NCBI GenBank assembly: GCA_021613535.1 | Contig: CP075492.1 | Coordinates: 11,098,001 to 11,162,000 of the forward strand | DNA: 64,000 bases | Direction: 5' to 3' | Origin: Adineta vaga | Lineage: Eukaryota; Rotifera | Part shown: positions 22,701-34,344 of the stretch, piece after piece | Numbering within the stretch: the first letter of the stretch is position 1 | How the letters are laid out: the number at the start of each line of letters is the position of its first letter | Position numbers and translations under genes: made by a program | The notes under the pieces: model-generated | Told to the model about the DNA's origin: nothing | Database searches by the model: none | The model's input: the letters and a program-made list of their open reading frames with translations, nothing else

Positions 22701-25700
22701 AAGAACTATAATTAAAGGGATCTCGCTTACTTGAACATTTGGGTTTTGTTGACCATACGCCATTATTACAAGTAGTCGACGCACCAATTGTGGCGTCGAG
22801 TACATAGCCAGGCATACATGCAAATTGAATTGATCCTAGAGAATGGTACACTATCAAATTGGAACGATGTTATCGAGATAATTACCAGTGGCTGTTGTGC
22901 CCGATGTGTAGGAAAGTGTTGAGCTCAAATAATAACCATTTGTAAGAGTGAATGTTGATGCATCTATTGAACAGGCTAAACCAGTACCGGGACGGATTGT
23001 AGTAGTAGTAGTGGTAGTAGTGATAGAAGTAGTACCACCGTTGGATACACAGTTAGGAAATTGTGTCCATGAACCCGTACTCAAACAGGTTACATTGAGA
23101 CTGCCACCCGTATTCACATATCCACTTGCACATGTAAATACGATGTAAGAGTTAACGAATACAACACTTGTATCTTGACCAGATGCTAGTAGATTTCGTT
23201 GATCAGTTGTTTGTATTCCAGTAGCAGTAGAAATGAAGTTTTGCAATGTGGAAAACGAGCATCTGGCAGTAACTTTATTGGAGAAATATATTGATAAAAA
23301 AGGAATGAGGTAAAATTATAACTCACTGGAACATCGTGGTTTCGTTGACCAGACACCATTACTACAAGTATACGATGAACCGATTGTAGAGTCAAGTACA
23401 TAACCAGGCATACAAGCAAACTGAATGGATCCTATAACAAAGTAGATAGTATAAGTTTTAGAACGTATTTTTCATTTAATTACCCGTAACCGTAGTCGAG
23501 GTTGGATACGTGAGTGAAGAACTTAAAAAGTAACCATTGGTAATAGTAAATATAGTTGCATCTATTGGACAGCCCACACCATTATTTGGGACAGTAGAAG
23601 TTGCCATGGTCGTCGTGAATCCACCATTATTTGAAACACAATTAGGAAATTGTGTCCACGAACCCGTACTCAAACAGGTTACATTCAAACTACCACCCGT
23701 ATTCACATATCCACTTGCACATGTAAACACAATGAACGAATTCACATATACAACACTCGTATCTTGACCAGATGCTAGTAGATTTCGTTGATCAGTTGTT
23801 TGTATTCCAGTAGCAGTAGAAATGAAATTTTGAAGTGTCGCAAATGAACAGCGTGCAGTTACTTTATATAAGTTAGAAATATATAAAAACAACTATAATT
23901 AAAGGTATCTCGCTTACTTGAACATACGGGTTTTGTTGACCATACGCCATTATTACAAGTGGTCGACGCACCAGTTGTGGCGTCGAGCACATAACCAGGC
24001 ATACACGCAAATTGAATTGATCCTAGAGAACATCACAAAATATATGCTCATAGCCTCATAAGCTGCCGTTTGTATAGTTACCAGTGGCTGTTGTAGCTGA
24101 TGTGTAGGAAAGTGTTGAGCTCAAATAATAACCATTTGTAAGAGTGAATGTTGATGCATCTATTGAACAGGCTAAACCAGTACCGGGACGGATTGTAGTA
24201 GTAGTAGTAGTAGCGATAGAAGTAGTACCACCGTTGGATACACAGTTAGGAAATTGTGTCCATGAACCAGTCAAACAGGTTACATTCAAACTACCACCCG
24301 TATTCACATATCCACTTGCACATGTAAACACGATGTAAGAGTTAACGAATACAACACTCGTATCTTGACCAGATGCTAGTAGATTTCGTTGATCAGTTGT
24401 TTGTATTCCAGTAGCAGTAGAAATGAAATTTTGAAGTGTCGCAAATGAACAGCGTGCAGTTACTATATGAGAATATTAGAGATTATCTTCCTAGAGAAGA
24501 GAGAATCAGTGTAGGTTACTTGAACATTTGGGTTTTGTAGACCATACACCATTATTACAAGTAGTCGACGCACCAATTGTGGCGTCGAGTACATAGCCAG
24601 GCATACATGCAAATTGAATTGTTCCTATAACAAAACCCATGGTTGATACATATTGCTCTTTCTTGGAAATGCTTACCAGTAGCAGTTGAGGCAGAAGTGT
24701 AGGAAAGGGATGAACTTGAAAAGTAACCATTGGTAATAGTAAATATAGTTGCATCTATTGTACACGCTAAACCTGTTGATGATGCTGCAGTAGTTGTGGA
24801 TAAAACACTAGTGGTGGATAGCATTGCAGTAGTAGTAGTAGTAGTGGTCGTCATTGAGCTGCTACCACCATTGAGTACACAATTAGGAAACTGACTCCAT
24901 GAACCAGTACTCAAACAAGTAATATTTAGACTACCACCTGTATTGATATATCCATTGGCACATTGTAACAGAATGAAAGAATTCAAAAATACAACAGTGG
25001 TATCTAGAGCAGATGCCATCAAGTTTTTTTGATCTGTTGTCACCATTCCGGTGGCACTAGCGATAAAATTCTGTAATGTTGCGAAAGAACATCGAGCAGT
25101 TACTACCGAAAGAGAAAATATGTATAGAAGAATTATCATAGAGATTTTTGAGCTTACTAGAACATCGTGGCTTAGTTGACCAAACACCATTAGTACACGT
25201 ATATGTTGCACCAACTGTCGAGTCAAGAATGTAACCAGGCATACATGCAAATTGAATCCATCCTATGATGTTGGAAATACATAGAGGAATATTAGATTTT
25301 TCACATATTTACCTGTGGCTGTAGTAGTTGATATATAAGAAAGAGATGTATTTGTGTAATAACCGTTAGTAATAATAAATGTGTTTGAATCAACTACACA
25401 AGGTGAACCATTTCCTGCTGTTATAGTGGTCGTTGTCAATACACCATTGCCTGAAGATGTTGTTGTTGTCGTCGGCGTCGTCGTTACGGAACCACTACCA
25501 GTATTTAGTACACAGTTAGGAAACGAAGTCCATGAACCGTTACTTAAACATGTTATATTTAAACTCCCACCTATATTGGTATAACCGGTGACGCAGGCGA
25601 CTATGATGTATGAATCATTGAAAACTACAGTTGCATCTGGTGACGAAGCCAGTAAACGATTTTGACCTGTAGTTTGTAGGCTGTTTGTAGAGTAAATAAA

Positions 25701-27057
25701 CGTTTGCAATGCTGTATACGAACATCGACCAGTGACTTAATAAATAGAAAAATATTTTGTTTCGTATGATATACTCATAGATGCGCAGTGATTCTTACTT
25801 AAACATTGCGGTTTATTTGACCAAACGCCATTATTACATGTATATGTTGTACCTATGTTTGGATCTAGCACATAGCCTGGCATGCATGTAAACTGTATCC
25901 ATCCTACAATAGATCATATTTTTATTTTAACAGTATCAATTATATTATGTACATACCAGTAGCAGTGGTATTGGTTGTATATGAAAGTGAAGAACTTGTA
26001 TAATATCCATTAGTTATGTTAAATGATGCATTGGGATCTACTGCACAAGGTAAACCATTAGATGTTGAAATGGTTGTCGTAGTTATAGAACCACTGCCAG
26101 TACTCAACACACAATTTGGAAATTGTGTCCATGAGCTATTACTTAAACATGTGACATTCAAACTACCACCAGTATTCACGTAGCCATTGGCACACGTGAG
26201 TACAATATACGAATCATTGAATACGACGGTAGTATCTTGTGATGCAGCCATTAAACGTTGTTGATCGGTTGTTCTAAGAGCAGTTGCAGTTGAAATAAAA
26301 GTTTGTAGAGCCGTATAAGAACAACGACCGGTCACTTGAAAATAGTTACAGAACAAATTCTTTAAAATATTGTCTTCTGCTATTTCATCATCATTTTCTT
26401 ACTTAAACATCGTGGTTTCGTTGACCAAACACCATTATTACATATATATGATCCACCAATCGTCGAATCCAATACATAACCCGAAACACATGCAAACTGA
26501 ATCGATCCTACAATTAATGATGACATATAATTATATTATGATATCTTCGATACAATTACCAGTAGCCATAGTAGAAGAAGTAAGAGAAAGTGAAGAAGTA
26601 ACATAATAACCGTTCGTGATATTGAATGCTGTTGTCATATCAACTATACAAGGCGAACCATTACCTGCAGATATAACAGTAGTCATTCCAGAACCGCTAC
26701 CACTCGTAGTTGAAATACAAGTAGGAAATGTAGACCAAGTGGTTCCAACACAAGTTATATTCAATTGTCCGCTTGCAAATGTATATCCACTATTACATTT
26801 CATCGATATGAACGAGCCCGATAAAACACTATTAACATCCATTCCATTGGTTGTTAAATTGTAACTACCATCAGTGACCATTGTGACTAAAACTGATGAA
26901 TTTTGTAAGAAAGTGTTTAAAGACGACATTGAACATTGACCTATTCAAAGTAAATTTAATAAGAAGATACATGTACGATAAGTTTTCTATTATCATAATT
27001 ACCATGACATATAGTAATTAAATTAATTAAAAATATACAAAGATGAAGCCAATACAT
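16786..27057 (-). CDS. Giant secreted CCP/sushi-repeat protein (about 34 CCP domains)
   Basis: Starts at 27057 with a signal peptide exon (MYWLHLCIFLINLITICHG, 27003-27057). Then come 16 tandem modules whose first exons begin near 26940, 26334, 25733, 25104, 24460, 23868, 23272, 22668, 22067, 21478, 20886, 20298, 19699, 19104, 18437 and 17818. Each module is about 600 bp: one long exon with a full CCP (C-SFATLQNFIS...TCASGYVNTGGSLNVTCLS-GSWTQFPNC), a Thr-rich linker and the first half of a second CCP, then a short exon with the rest (QFACMPGYVLD...CNNGVWSTKPKC). Two further CCPs end the protein at FPLCS. The junctions I read are phase 1. No membrane helix was found at the C-terminus, so secretion or cell-surface association is inferred. 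Module 13 has a frame break. Partners are unknown; CCPs usually bind proteins or glycans in recognition and adhesion. Confidence 0.85.
17047..26560 (-). repeat. Tandem two-exon CCP module array, period about 600 bp
   Basis: Sixteen head-to-tail modules in which exon order, intron position and linker position are all repeated. Modules 5-8 (22.2-24.5 kb) are by far the most alike, while modules 1-3 and 14-16 have diverged, so copying has been most recent in the middle of the array. Confidence 0.9.
22231..22672 (-). repeat. Near-identical module copy (partner 24022-24465)
   Basis: This module (number 8) and module 5 share almost the same exon and also the same intron sequence (AGAACATCACAAAATATATG and following, one difference seen across the intron). 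Introns elsewhere in the array differ, so this is a very recent duplication or gene conversion across three modules. Confidence 0.85.
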
Positions 27058-28004
27058 TTTTTTTTACGTCGAATAAAGACTGTCCTTTAGAAGAGAAGCA
27101 ATGTTAATGTTAGTCTATGAAAGTATGTAATTTACATGAATGACAATGAATATAAGAAAAGTACATCTTCTGCTACGTTGGCACAAGTGTTCTTAATGGC
27201 TATTCATTCTTATTCGAAAAATGCCAAAGCGTAGGCATTGAAAAGTTTTTGCTGTTGCCTAACAAACAATTAAAAATATACGCATCGTACATCGTAGATG
27301 GTGACGTACATAATGACTAAAGAATAATCCTATTTTTTTTCATCGATTTTCAATTAAAAATCCGTCACCAAGTCTATTTTATTATTGAATACTTGTTCTT
27401 AGAACAAATTAAAATATAATTTGCAAAGTATGAACAATCAATTTGATTAAAGAATAAAAACAACAAGTTACATACAAGGTTAGAAAAACAAACGCTCAAA
27501 GGCCATGCATGAAGGATGTCTTTTGATGAATGGTAATAATCATTATATGTATATGTATTTTTTTAGGTGATAGATTGAAAAATCCATTTATTCTTATGTC
27601 TAAACGTCCTTCTCGTCGATTTTGTCACCATAAGTCGGTGATTCGGAAATAAGACGACTCATACGTACAATAATATCTATGTAACAAATAGTTGAAAACT
27701 GCACGTAAGATTAGTATCTTCAAGGTAATATTCTACACAATATAATACTGTTTTGTAATAATATATATATATATATGTGTGTATACGACGAAAACGGAAT
27801 ATGAAATGCAATTACCATGAAAGGACGTCTACATTTATGTGTAAGTAAAGTAGACACGGTTTACAACATTCCTATTTTTAATCAATCACTATACAGTATT
27901 ACTAAATTGTATTTCAATACATCGAGTAAAAGTACGTTTTTAATCATTGTTTGAACGATACTCCTTTTTAGATGAATTTTATGAGCAGATAATAACATAC
28001 TGAA
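27058..28004. other. Intergenic region, divergent upstream DNA
   Basis: Separates the sushi gene start (-) from the proline-rich gene start (+). It is AT-rich with a TA/TG microsatellite at about 27762-27784. No gene was recognised. Confidence 0.45.
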
Positions 28005-30248
28005 ATGCCATTACAAGATGTTTCTAATGATTCATCGATGCTTGACTGGTTACGGGAAGCCGGTCATGGACATCTAATAAATAAAACTCATCAATATTCA
28101 AATATTTCGACATCTGCTTCATTGCCAACTATTCCCCGTAATTGTAGTAGCGATGAACTCTATCATGCTTCACAAAATCGTTCAACAGCGTATGGTCAAG
28201 TCGCTAGTTTTAATAAAGAATCGTATGATGGTTATCAAAACTCTCGAGCGCATCATCATTATCTCCACCACCACCCATGATTCCCAGTGGTTACAGTAGT
28301 GCTGCAGCACCTCATCCTATTCCTTATCAAAATTCATATAATCGTTCGGCGTCTGCGGCTTCGCTTGTTAATTTTAATAATCTATCTTATGCTGGTGATC
28401 AATACAATTCAGTATCATCTTCTTCACAATTTCATGCACCACATATGAATCAATATCAAACCGATGCTGATATCGAAGTAAAGAAAAGCAAATATGTATA
28501 TTTTAATGTGAAAATAGTTTTTGTTTTGGATATCAATAGAATATGAAACATGATCCAAATACTCGTGTCATACATCGGCCACCTGCAGATGATGTTGTTT
28601 ATCGACAACGAGTAAATAATCGTTTAATTCTTCGTCTTTTCGTTATCATTGACGAAATAATTGTAGGTTTTTGTAAAATATCTACAACCTCCAACACCAC
28701 CAGTTGCTGGAGCTATTATTGTTCGAGAAAAACAATTACCTGCGCCACCTCCCGATCCACCTCTGGTAGTTAAACTGATTTTCTTCTCAAGGACAAAAAA
28801 AGAATAATAATATACTCCTGTTCAACTTTATATAGGTTATCAGACGTGCTCCACCGCCTCCTCCTACTCCACCACCAGTTGTTATACGCGAAGTTTGTCT
28901 ACAGTGATTTCATTAAACTCTGAGTAGTCTATTTAAATTATATTTCCTAGCGTCCACCACCAATTCCACCACCTGAAGGTACCACTATCATCAATAAAAT
29001 TCTTCCACCTCTACCAAAACCTCCACGTCAAGTAATCATCGAACAATATCCACAATTACCACCCAAACCACGAGATGTTATTCTAGAAAAATGGCTTCCT
29101 GTTCCACCACGACAGCGTCGTATTTTCTATGAACGTTTACCTCCTCCGATAGTCAAACCTCCACCACGACCTATTGTTATTCAACATGGTCAGCCACCAA
29201 TCCGTGTTCATCGGCAAATTCTAGCAGCACCCGGTCCACATCTTTCCTATCAACATGTCTCACCTCATACAGATTTCAGTCATGTCATATCACAAGCTGG
29301 TGTTCATCATCAATCTCATCCATTCGTAAAAGCATATGTTTTGTTTTTTTTTTGAAAATCCTCTAAAGATGGCTTTTATTCAATCCATTTAGGCATCTAA
29401 CTCATCTCTTGTTTCATACAGTCCATATTCAGCATTTGATTCACATCATAGTAGTACTACTCATCCTCACTCCAATGTAGTTGTTATGCACGATGGATAT
29501 CCGAATACAATCTCGTCATCATCTTATGGAGCGCCATTATCTTGTGTATGTTCACGAAATCCAACTATTGGATTAGGAGCCTATGGTAGTAGTATTGCAA
29601 CTATTCCAACCGTTGGTTTTCCTCCAGGACATTCATCTGTATTCAATGTGTCCGGTATGAAAATACAACTATTCTTGATTCATATCATTTTCACTGTTTA
29701 TTTCTTTAGAACATGTTCCGATCGATAGTATTCTTCATCAACTTGGTGTTAACCCACATTCAATTCATCATGCACCAGGTATTATTAGTCCAACAAGAAA
29801 TATTGTTACCTATGTAACACGTAGTTGTTGACATTTTATACTATTTATTGTTTTGCATGTTTATTTATTTAATTTACTAAATCATTTTTTTACTAAATTT
29901 CATAGATGTGCATCGATGTATGTTTCTTAAATAAAATAATCTAGATTCGTAGAAGTAGTGTTAATATACTAACTCTATCATGTCTATATGAATACTGATT
30001 TATCTTTTTTTTTCAGATCCACATAGTGCAGTTGCACACGTTTGGGATGCCGCTTCTCATGCAGTTCAACACAATTTGACTGGTCCACCATTCTCTAATT
30101 ATAATACTTTGAATAATGTTGAACATTATCCTCATCTAAACTTTCCTGGTAAAAATATCTATCATTGTCTTTTTCAAATCATTGATATCGTGTTTTCTTG
30201 TGTATATTAGGTAACGCTGAATATTCATCGAGTCATTTTGTTCATTAG
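28005..30248 (+). CDS. Proline-rich protein with PPxPPxVIxE repeats and two possible C-termini (frameshifted)
   Basis: Exons 28005-28477, 28540-28611, 28667-28765, 28836-28892, 28951-29325, 29393-29654, 29710-29778, 30017-30148 and 30211-30248. The N-terminus is Ser/Asn/His-rich. The core has a striking alternation of proline blocks and short hydrophobic strands (PPTPPVAGAIIVREKQLP, PPPTPPPVVIRE, PPRQVIIEQYPQLPPKPRD, VILEKWLPVPP). This type of sequence looks like a structural or cytoskeletal protein, but I cannot name the family. The C-terminus is His/Ser-rich. A one-base frame break lies between 28228 and 28262: one frame ends at 28280 (TGA) while the next carries SSASSLSPPPPMIPSGYSS onward. 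Adding one base makes the nine exons exactly 526 codons. At 29778 transcripts could splice or read through to a stop at 29829. Confidence 0.7.
29779..29940 (+). other. Alternative composite terminal exon with poly(A) signal
   Basis: If the donor at 29779 (GTATTATTAG) is not used, the frame continues with IISPTRNIVTYVTRSC and stops at 29829-29831. An AATAAA follows near 29930. If it is used, the exon at 30017 continues with PHSAVAHVWDAA. Both readings are open. Confidence 0.5.
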
Positions 30249-30349
30249 GATCAAACTTCATTAAAGGAAAACGCATATTCTTTTCCTTCACATTTAGTTT
30301 AATAATAATAAAAAGACAAAGTTTAAATATATCCTCCTAATTTCCTCTA

Positions 30350-31370
30350 TTATACACAATGTGTTCGTAGATGAATAAAATCTTGTGGTTCAGGTAAAGT
30401 CAATGGTTGGAGCATTGCCATTGAATTTGATGATGATGGTGTTTTAATCGTTTCATAATAGATTGAATCAGAATAATTTATCGAAGAAAATAAACATTGA
30501 CGAGGATAGAGTGGAGGTTCATAACAATCATTGCTTGATATGGAATATTCTTGAATATAAGGATACGCTGGTGTTGAATCATGAATGACAGGTGCAGGTG
30601 TATAACGTGATCGTGGTAAATTCGAAGACGATGACAATGATTGTAACTGTTGTTGTTGTAATGCAGATGATAATCGAGTTGTAGACTTATGATTAAAATT
30701 GGAATTGAATAGTTTATTCATACAAAATGATACCAACTGAGAAGGTTTCTTACGCACACAATAGAACAATAATGAAAGTATTGCAATGAAAAGTAGTGTA
30801 CCAATAGCGAAATAAACTGAATATCGAAAAGCATCAAAATCATTGATATAGATCAATGATTCTTTCGTTGAATTTTCCTTCAAATACATCGTTGTAGCTA
30901 AAACAAAATCCAAATGATTAAACAATCTTTCTCTCATTTATATACTAACTCTGTTTTCGAGTATAGTGTTCACACGCTCGTAAATTTTGATATGTTAAAC
31001 AAGTTACTCGACCATAGGTTGCACAAGCAATCTTACAACTGACATTATTTCCTTGTAAACACGCATAAATATCACCTTGACAATGGCCTCGAAATAAAGA
31101 AAATGAATTTAAATGAAGATTTCAAGCATCTAATTACGCATTATTCTTACAATTCTGTTCATCAGAACCATCTAAACATTGAAAAAATCCATCACATACA
31201 GATGTCCATGAAATTTGTTCGCCATTTCGACAGATAAAATATCGATTCATATCGATAAGCGAACTATTCGTAGTTGTACTAAAAGAAATAACAATAAAAA
31301 AATCTGTTCTCATTCATGCAAATAGTAAAAACGACATTTTTTAAAGTAATGTATCGTACCTAAGATTCAT
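30350..31370 (-). CDS. Single-pass membrane protein with one LDL-receptor class A domain
   Basis: Exons 31360-31370, 31151-31278, 30950-31087 and 30350-30897 make 274 residues. An LDLa domain (FICRNGEQISWTSVCDGFFQ, then CLDGSDEQNC) carries the calcium-binding DGSDE signature. A second Cys-rich piece follows (CQGDIYACLQGNNVSCKIAC) and one transmembrane helix (SVYFAIGTLLFIAILSLLFY). The cytosolic tail is Ser/Tyr/Pro-rich with many YxxP/YxxY-like sites (YTPAP, YPYIQEY, YYETI). No signal peptide is visible in the short first exon, so either it inserts as a signal-anchor protein or an upstream exon was missed. The role is unknown; the layout is receptor-like. Confidence 0.75.
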
Positions 31371-32168
31371 TATATTCGTATAAAATACTAATCACAAAAT
31401 CAATTGTCTCAAAAGAAATTAATAGTTCATTTTCCTGACTATATATGTATATATAAATGAATGTGTATGTATATATAACAAAGCCTTTTTTTTCTTCTTG
31501 TTCTCTCTCTCTCTCTTCTCCCATCATTATAAGGGAGCAAAGATATTGAGCAGTATCTGACATAAGAAGAGAAGAAAAGAAAAGAAACAACCCATTATTA
31601 TTATTATTATTATTATTATATCACAGAGGGATGGATGATTCACTCACTTTGATTCTTATGAACTAGAGATTGAAGTGAGATTGTGATTTCATAATACTAT
31701 TTTCATATGTGTTAAAACAAGTGAGCGAGCAACACGATAAGTGTCACTATGAAGAAGAAGAAGAAGACTGTTACTTCTTTTTTTATTACTTTTAAAGGAA
31801 TAAGAACAAGAGAAAGAGAAGTCATAAAAACTAGAAACAGAAATTTCTTCTCTTATTCTCATTTTTTTCATGGCTTCATTACCTAGATCAGAGTAATTTG
31901 ATTGACATGATCATCTTCGACGACAATTCAAACTAGACTTCAAATATCCGATTACTCTATGTACATGCTATATATTGATTTAATCTTTCTCTTTTATCCA
32001 TACAAGGACATCTTTCTATTCATCAATGGTCAAAAAATGGATTAAGAATATCATATATTTCTATGAGCAGTATAAATGATGATTGACTTGTATGTCAGGA
32101 AAAGCGTATGTTTCATGTAATCGATAATTATCTTGATGAATAGCGCGAAATAGTTTTCATTATTATTT
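31371..32168. other. Divergent intergenic region with microsatellites
   Basis: Upstream DNA shared by the LDLa gene (-) and the kinase (+). Contains CT repeats (31503-31520), an ATT repeat (31590-31620) and a GAA repeat (31748-31768). No coding exon was recognised. Confidence 0.5.
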
Positions 32169-33376
32169 ATGTCTGATACATTAAAACTTGAAGTACCAAT
32201 TGATAGTAATTTATTTCCTAAATCGAAATTGAAAGGAATAAGATCCATCGTTAGTTCATTTCATTTATTGAATAATGATAAAACTATTTTGAATAAATCG
32301 GATATTAATAAAGAAGATAAACCTTTGGAAAAAGAACAGATCATTGCCAATCGTTTTAGAACAATTAAATGTATAGGTACTGGTGGATTTGGTGAAGTAT
32401 GTTCGAATAATTCATTATAATATTAAAATTTTCATTGAATTTAGGTTTATTTAGCTCAAGATAAAGATCAAAATGATCGATTAATTGCTATTAAATTTGA
32501 ACGTAGAGATACTCAACGTCGTCAGTTACCGATAGAAAAATGTATTTTTGAAATTATGCATCAGAGCATTCATATTCCTAGGATGTACTATTTTGGCATT
32601 CATAATGAACATACTGTACTTGCAATGGATCTATTAGGACCATCGGTTGAAGATTTACTGACTTTTTCAGGACGAAAATTTTCTTCAAAAACAATTTGTA
32701 TGATTCTCGAGCAAGTTTTACGTGGAATTGAAGAATTACATAATCATTCATTAATTCATCGTGATTTAAAACCCGATAGTAAGTATATTCAAAGACAGTG
32801 TCTGTCTGATTAAGATTTTCCATAGATTTTCTATTTGGTCTTGGAACAAATTCACATATGATACATTTAATTGATTTTGGTCTTTGTAAAAATTATCGTC
32901 ATCCATTAACATATGAACATAATCTATATCGAACTGGTAAAACATTAACTGGCACAGCACGTTATTGTTCTTTATATACTCATCATGGCATTGAACAATC
33001 AAGACGTGATGATATTCAATGTTTATCTTACATTATGATTTACTTAGCAAAAGGTTGTTTACCTTGGATGTCAATTAAAATATCGCATCGAAAAAAACGG
33101 AATGAAAAATTAATGGAAATAAAAGAGAGTTTAACATCGAAAGAATTATGTGAAGATTTACCTGATGAATTTGAATTATTCTATAAATATTCGAGAACAT
33201 TATCTTTTACACAACGACCTGATTATGGATATTTAAGAAATTTACTTCTTGCAGTAATCAATCGTTTGAAAGAGAAATATGATTATATCTATGATTGGCA
33301 TTTAATTGTCAAAATGTTTAAAGAAAATTTAAATGCTGGAAGACCAATTTTATCAAAGAAAACTAAATTAACTTAA
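32169..33376 (+). CDS. Casein kinase 1-like Ser/Thr kinase (divergent)
   Basis: Exons 32169-32396, 32445-32778 and 32826-33376 give 370 residues. The kinase domain is complete: GTGGFGEVYLA glycine loop, IAIKFE with K93, HRDLKPDN with D183, DFG at 204-206. The CK1-specific segment GTARY...GIEQSRRDDIQCLSYIMIY replaces the usual APE motif. A 60-residue N-terminal extension has no known domain, and the C-terminus is short. The sequence is far from CK1 alpha/delta but keeps all catalytic residues; the closest type may be tau-tubulin or vaccinia-related kinase-like CK1 members. The YRDC gene starts 239 bases downstream on the same strand. Confidence 0.88.
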
Positions 33377-33615
33377 ACAAATGGTGAATTCAATTGTACA
33401 GCGCGACCCCTATATCGAGTGTATCTCTATGCAATATAAGTATTGGACAAGTGAATATGTGAAATAAACATATTAATAAAAAAAAGTTTTTTTTTTAAAG
33501 AAATGAAATGAAACTTATTATTTGGTTATATGCTATTTAAAATATATATTCTGGTAGAGATAAATAAAACTATTTTCTTATCAAATGGCATTCCAATCTT
33601 TCATCATAGAATGTC

Positions 33616-34344
33616 ATGAGAATAATTCGAAACATTTCGTCAATCTCATTCATTCGAATTTCTACTCGCCACGTTTCAACTAGAAAAATCATGTCAACCA
33701 ATGTTGTTTCAATTCATGAAAATGATTTAATTAATCGATGTATTGCAATTTTAAAACAAGATGGTGTTCTAGCTGTACCAACTGATACGATCTATGGTTT
33801 AGCTGCTCTAGTTAGTAGTGAAAAAGCAGTACGACGAATTTATGAAATTAAAGGTCGATTATTTACAAAGCCATTAGCAATATCTGTCGGTAATATTGAT
33901 GATTTATTTCTGTGGTCAAAACCAACATTATCGAAAGAACAATTGTCAACAGGTGATCTTCTTCCTGGTCCCGTAACATTAATGTTTGAACGACAAATTT
34001 CCTTACCATCCTATTTCAATCCAAATGTGAATAATGTTGCTATTCGTATTCCAAATTGTCAATTTATGATTGAATTAGCAAAACGATTAGGTGAACCAAT
34101 TGCATTAACAAGTGCAAATATTTCCAATGAACCAAGTTCAGTATCAATTGATGAATTTCAATTCTTATGGTCACAAATTGATCTCATTATTGATGGAGGC
34201 ATCTTAGCATCCAATGATCGACGTGGATCAACTATTGTAGATCTATCCGAAAAAGAATATTTTCATATTCAACGTCAAGGAATTGATTGTGAACGAATTG
34301 TAAAATATTTAAAAGAATTTTGTCAATTGAAAGAAAAAGAATAA
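33616..34344 (+). CDS. YRDC: Threonylcarbamoyl-AMP synthase (YRDC/Sua5)
   Basis: A single-exon gene of 242 residues. It makes threonylcarbamoyl-AMP from Thr, bicarbonate and ATP, the first step of t6A37 tRNA modification. Motifs: PTDTIYGLA (55-63), IKGRLFTKPLAI, LPGPVTL, VAIRIPN and ALTSANIS. The N-terminus (MRIIRNISSISFIRISTRHV) is basic and Ser/Thr-rich, like a mitochondrial targeting peptide; a second Met at 26 could give a cytosolic form, as for human YRDC. It lacks the C-terminal Sua5 domain, so it is of the YRDC length class. An acceptor-like site (TTTCATCATAG) lies just before the ATG. Confidence 0.93.
   Translation: MRIIRNISSISFIRISTRHVSTRKIMSTNVVSIHENDLINRCIAILKQDGVLAVPTDTIYGLAALVSSEKAVRRIYEIKGRLFTKPLAISVGNIDDLFLWSKPTLSKEQLSTGDLLPGPVTLMFERQISLPSYFNPNVNNVAIRIPNCQFMIELAKRLGEPIALTSANISNEPSSVSIDEFQFLWSQIDLIIDGGILASNDRRGSTIVDLSEKEYFHIQRQGIDCERIVKYLKEFCQLKEKE

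Noticed and set aside
19374-25584. Many plus-strand open frames with Val-rich cores (VVVVVVV) inside the sushi gene
   Set aside because: They are the antisense reading of the Thr-codon microsatellite linkers in the minus-strand exons and repeat with the modules.
17047-26560. 600-bp tandem repeat considered as a CRISPR-like, satellite or transposon array
   Set aside because: The repeats are coding with conserved Cys spacing, splice sites and phase; no short direct repeats with unique spacers or terminal repeats were seen.
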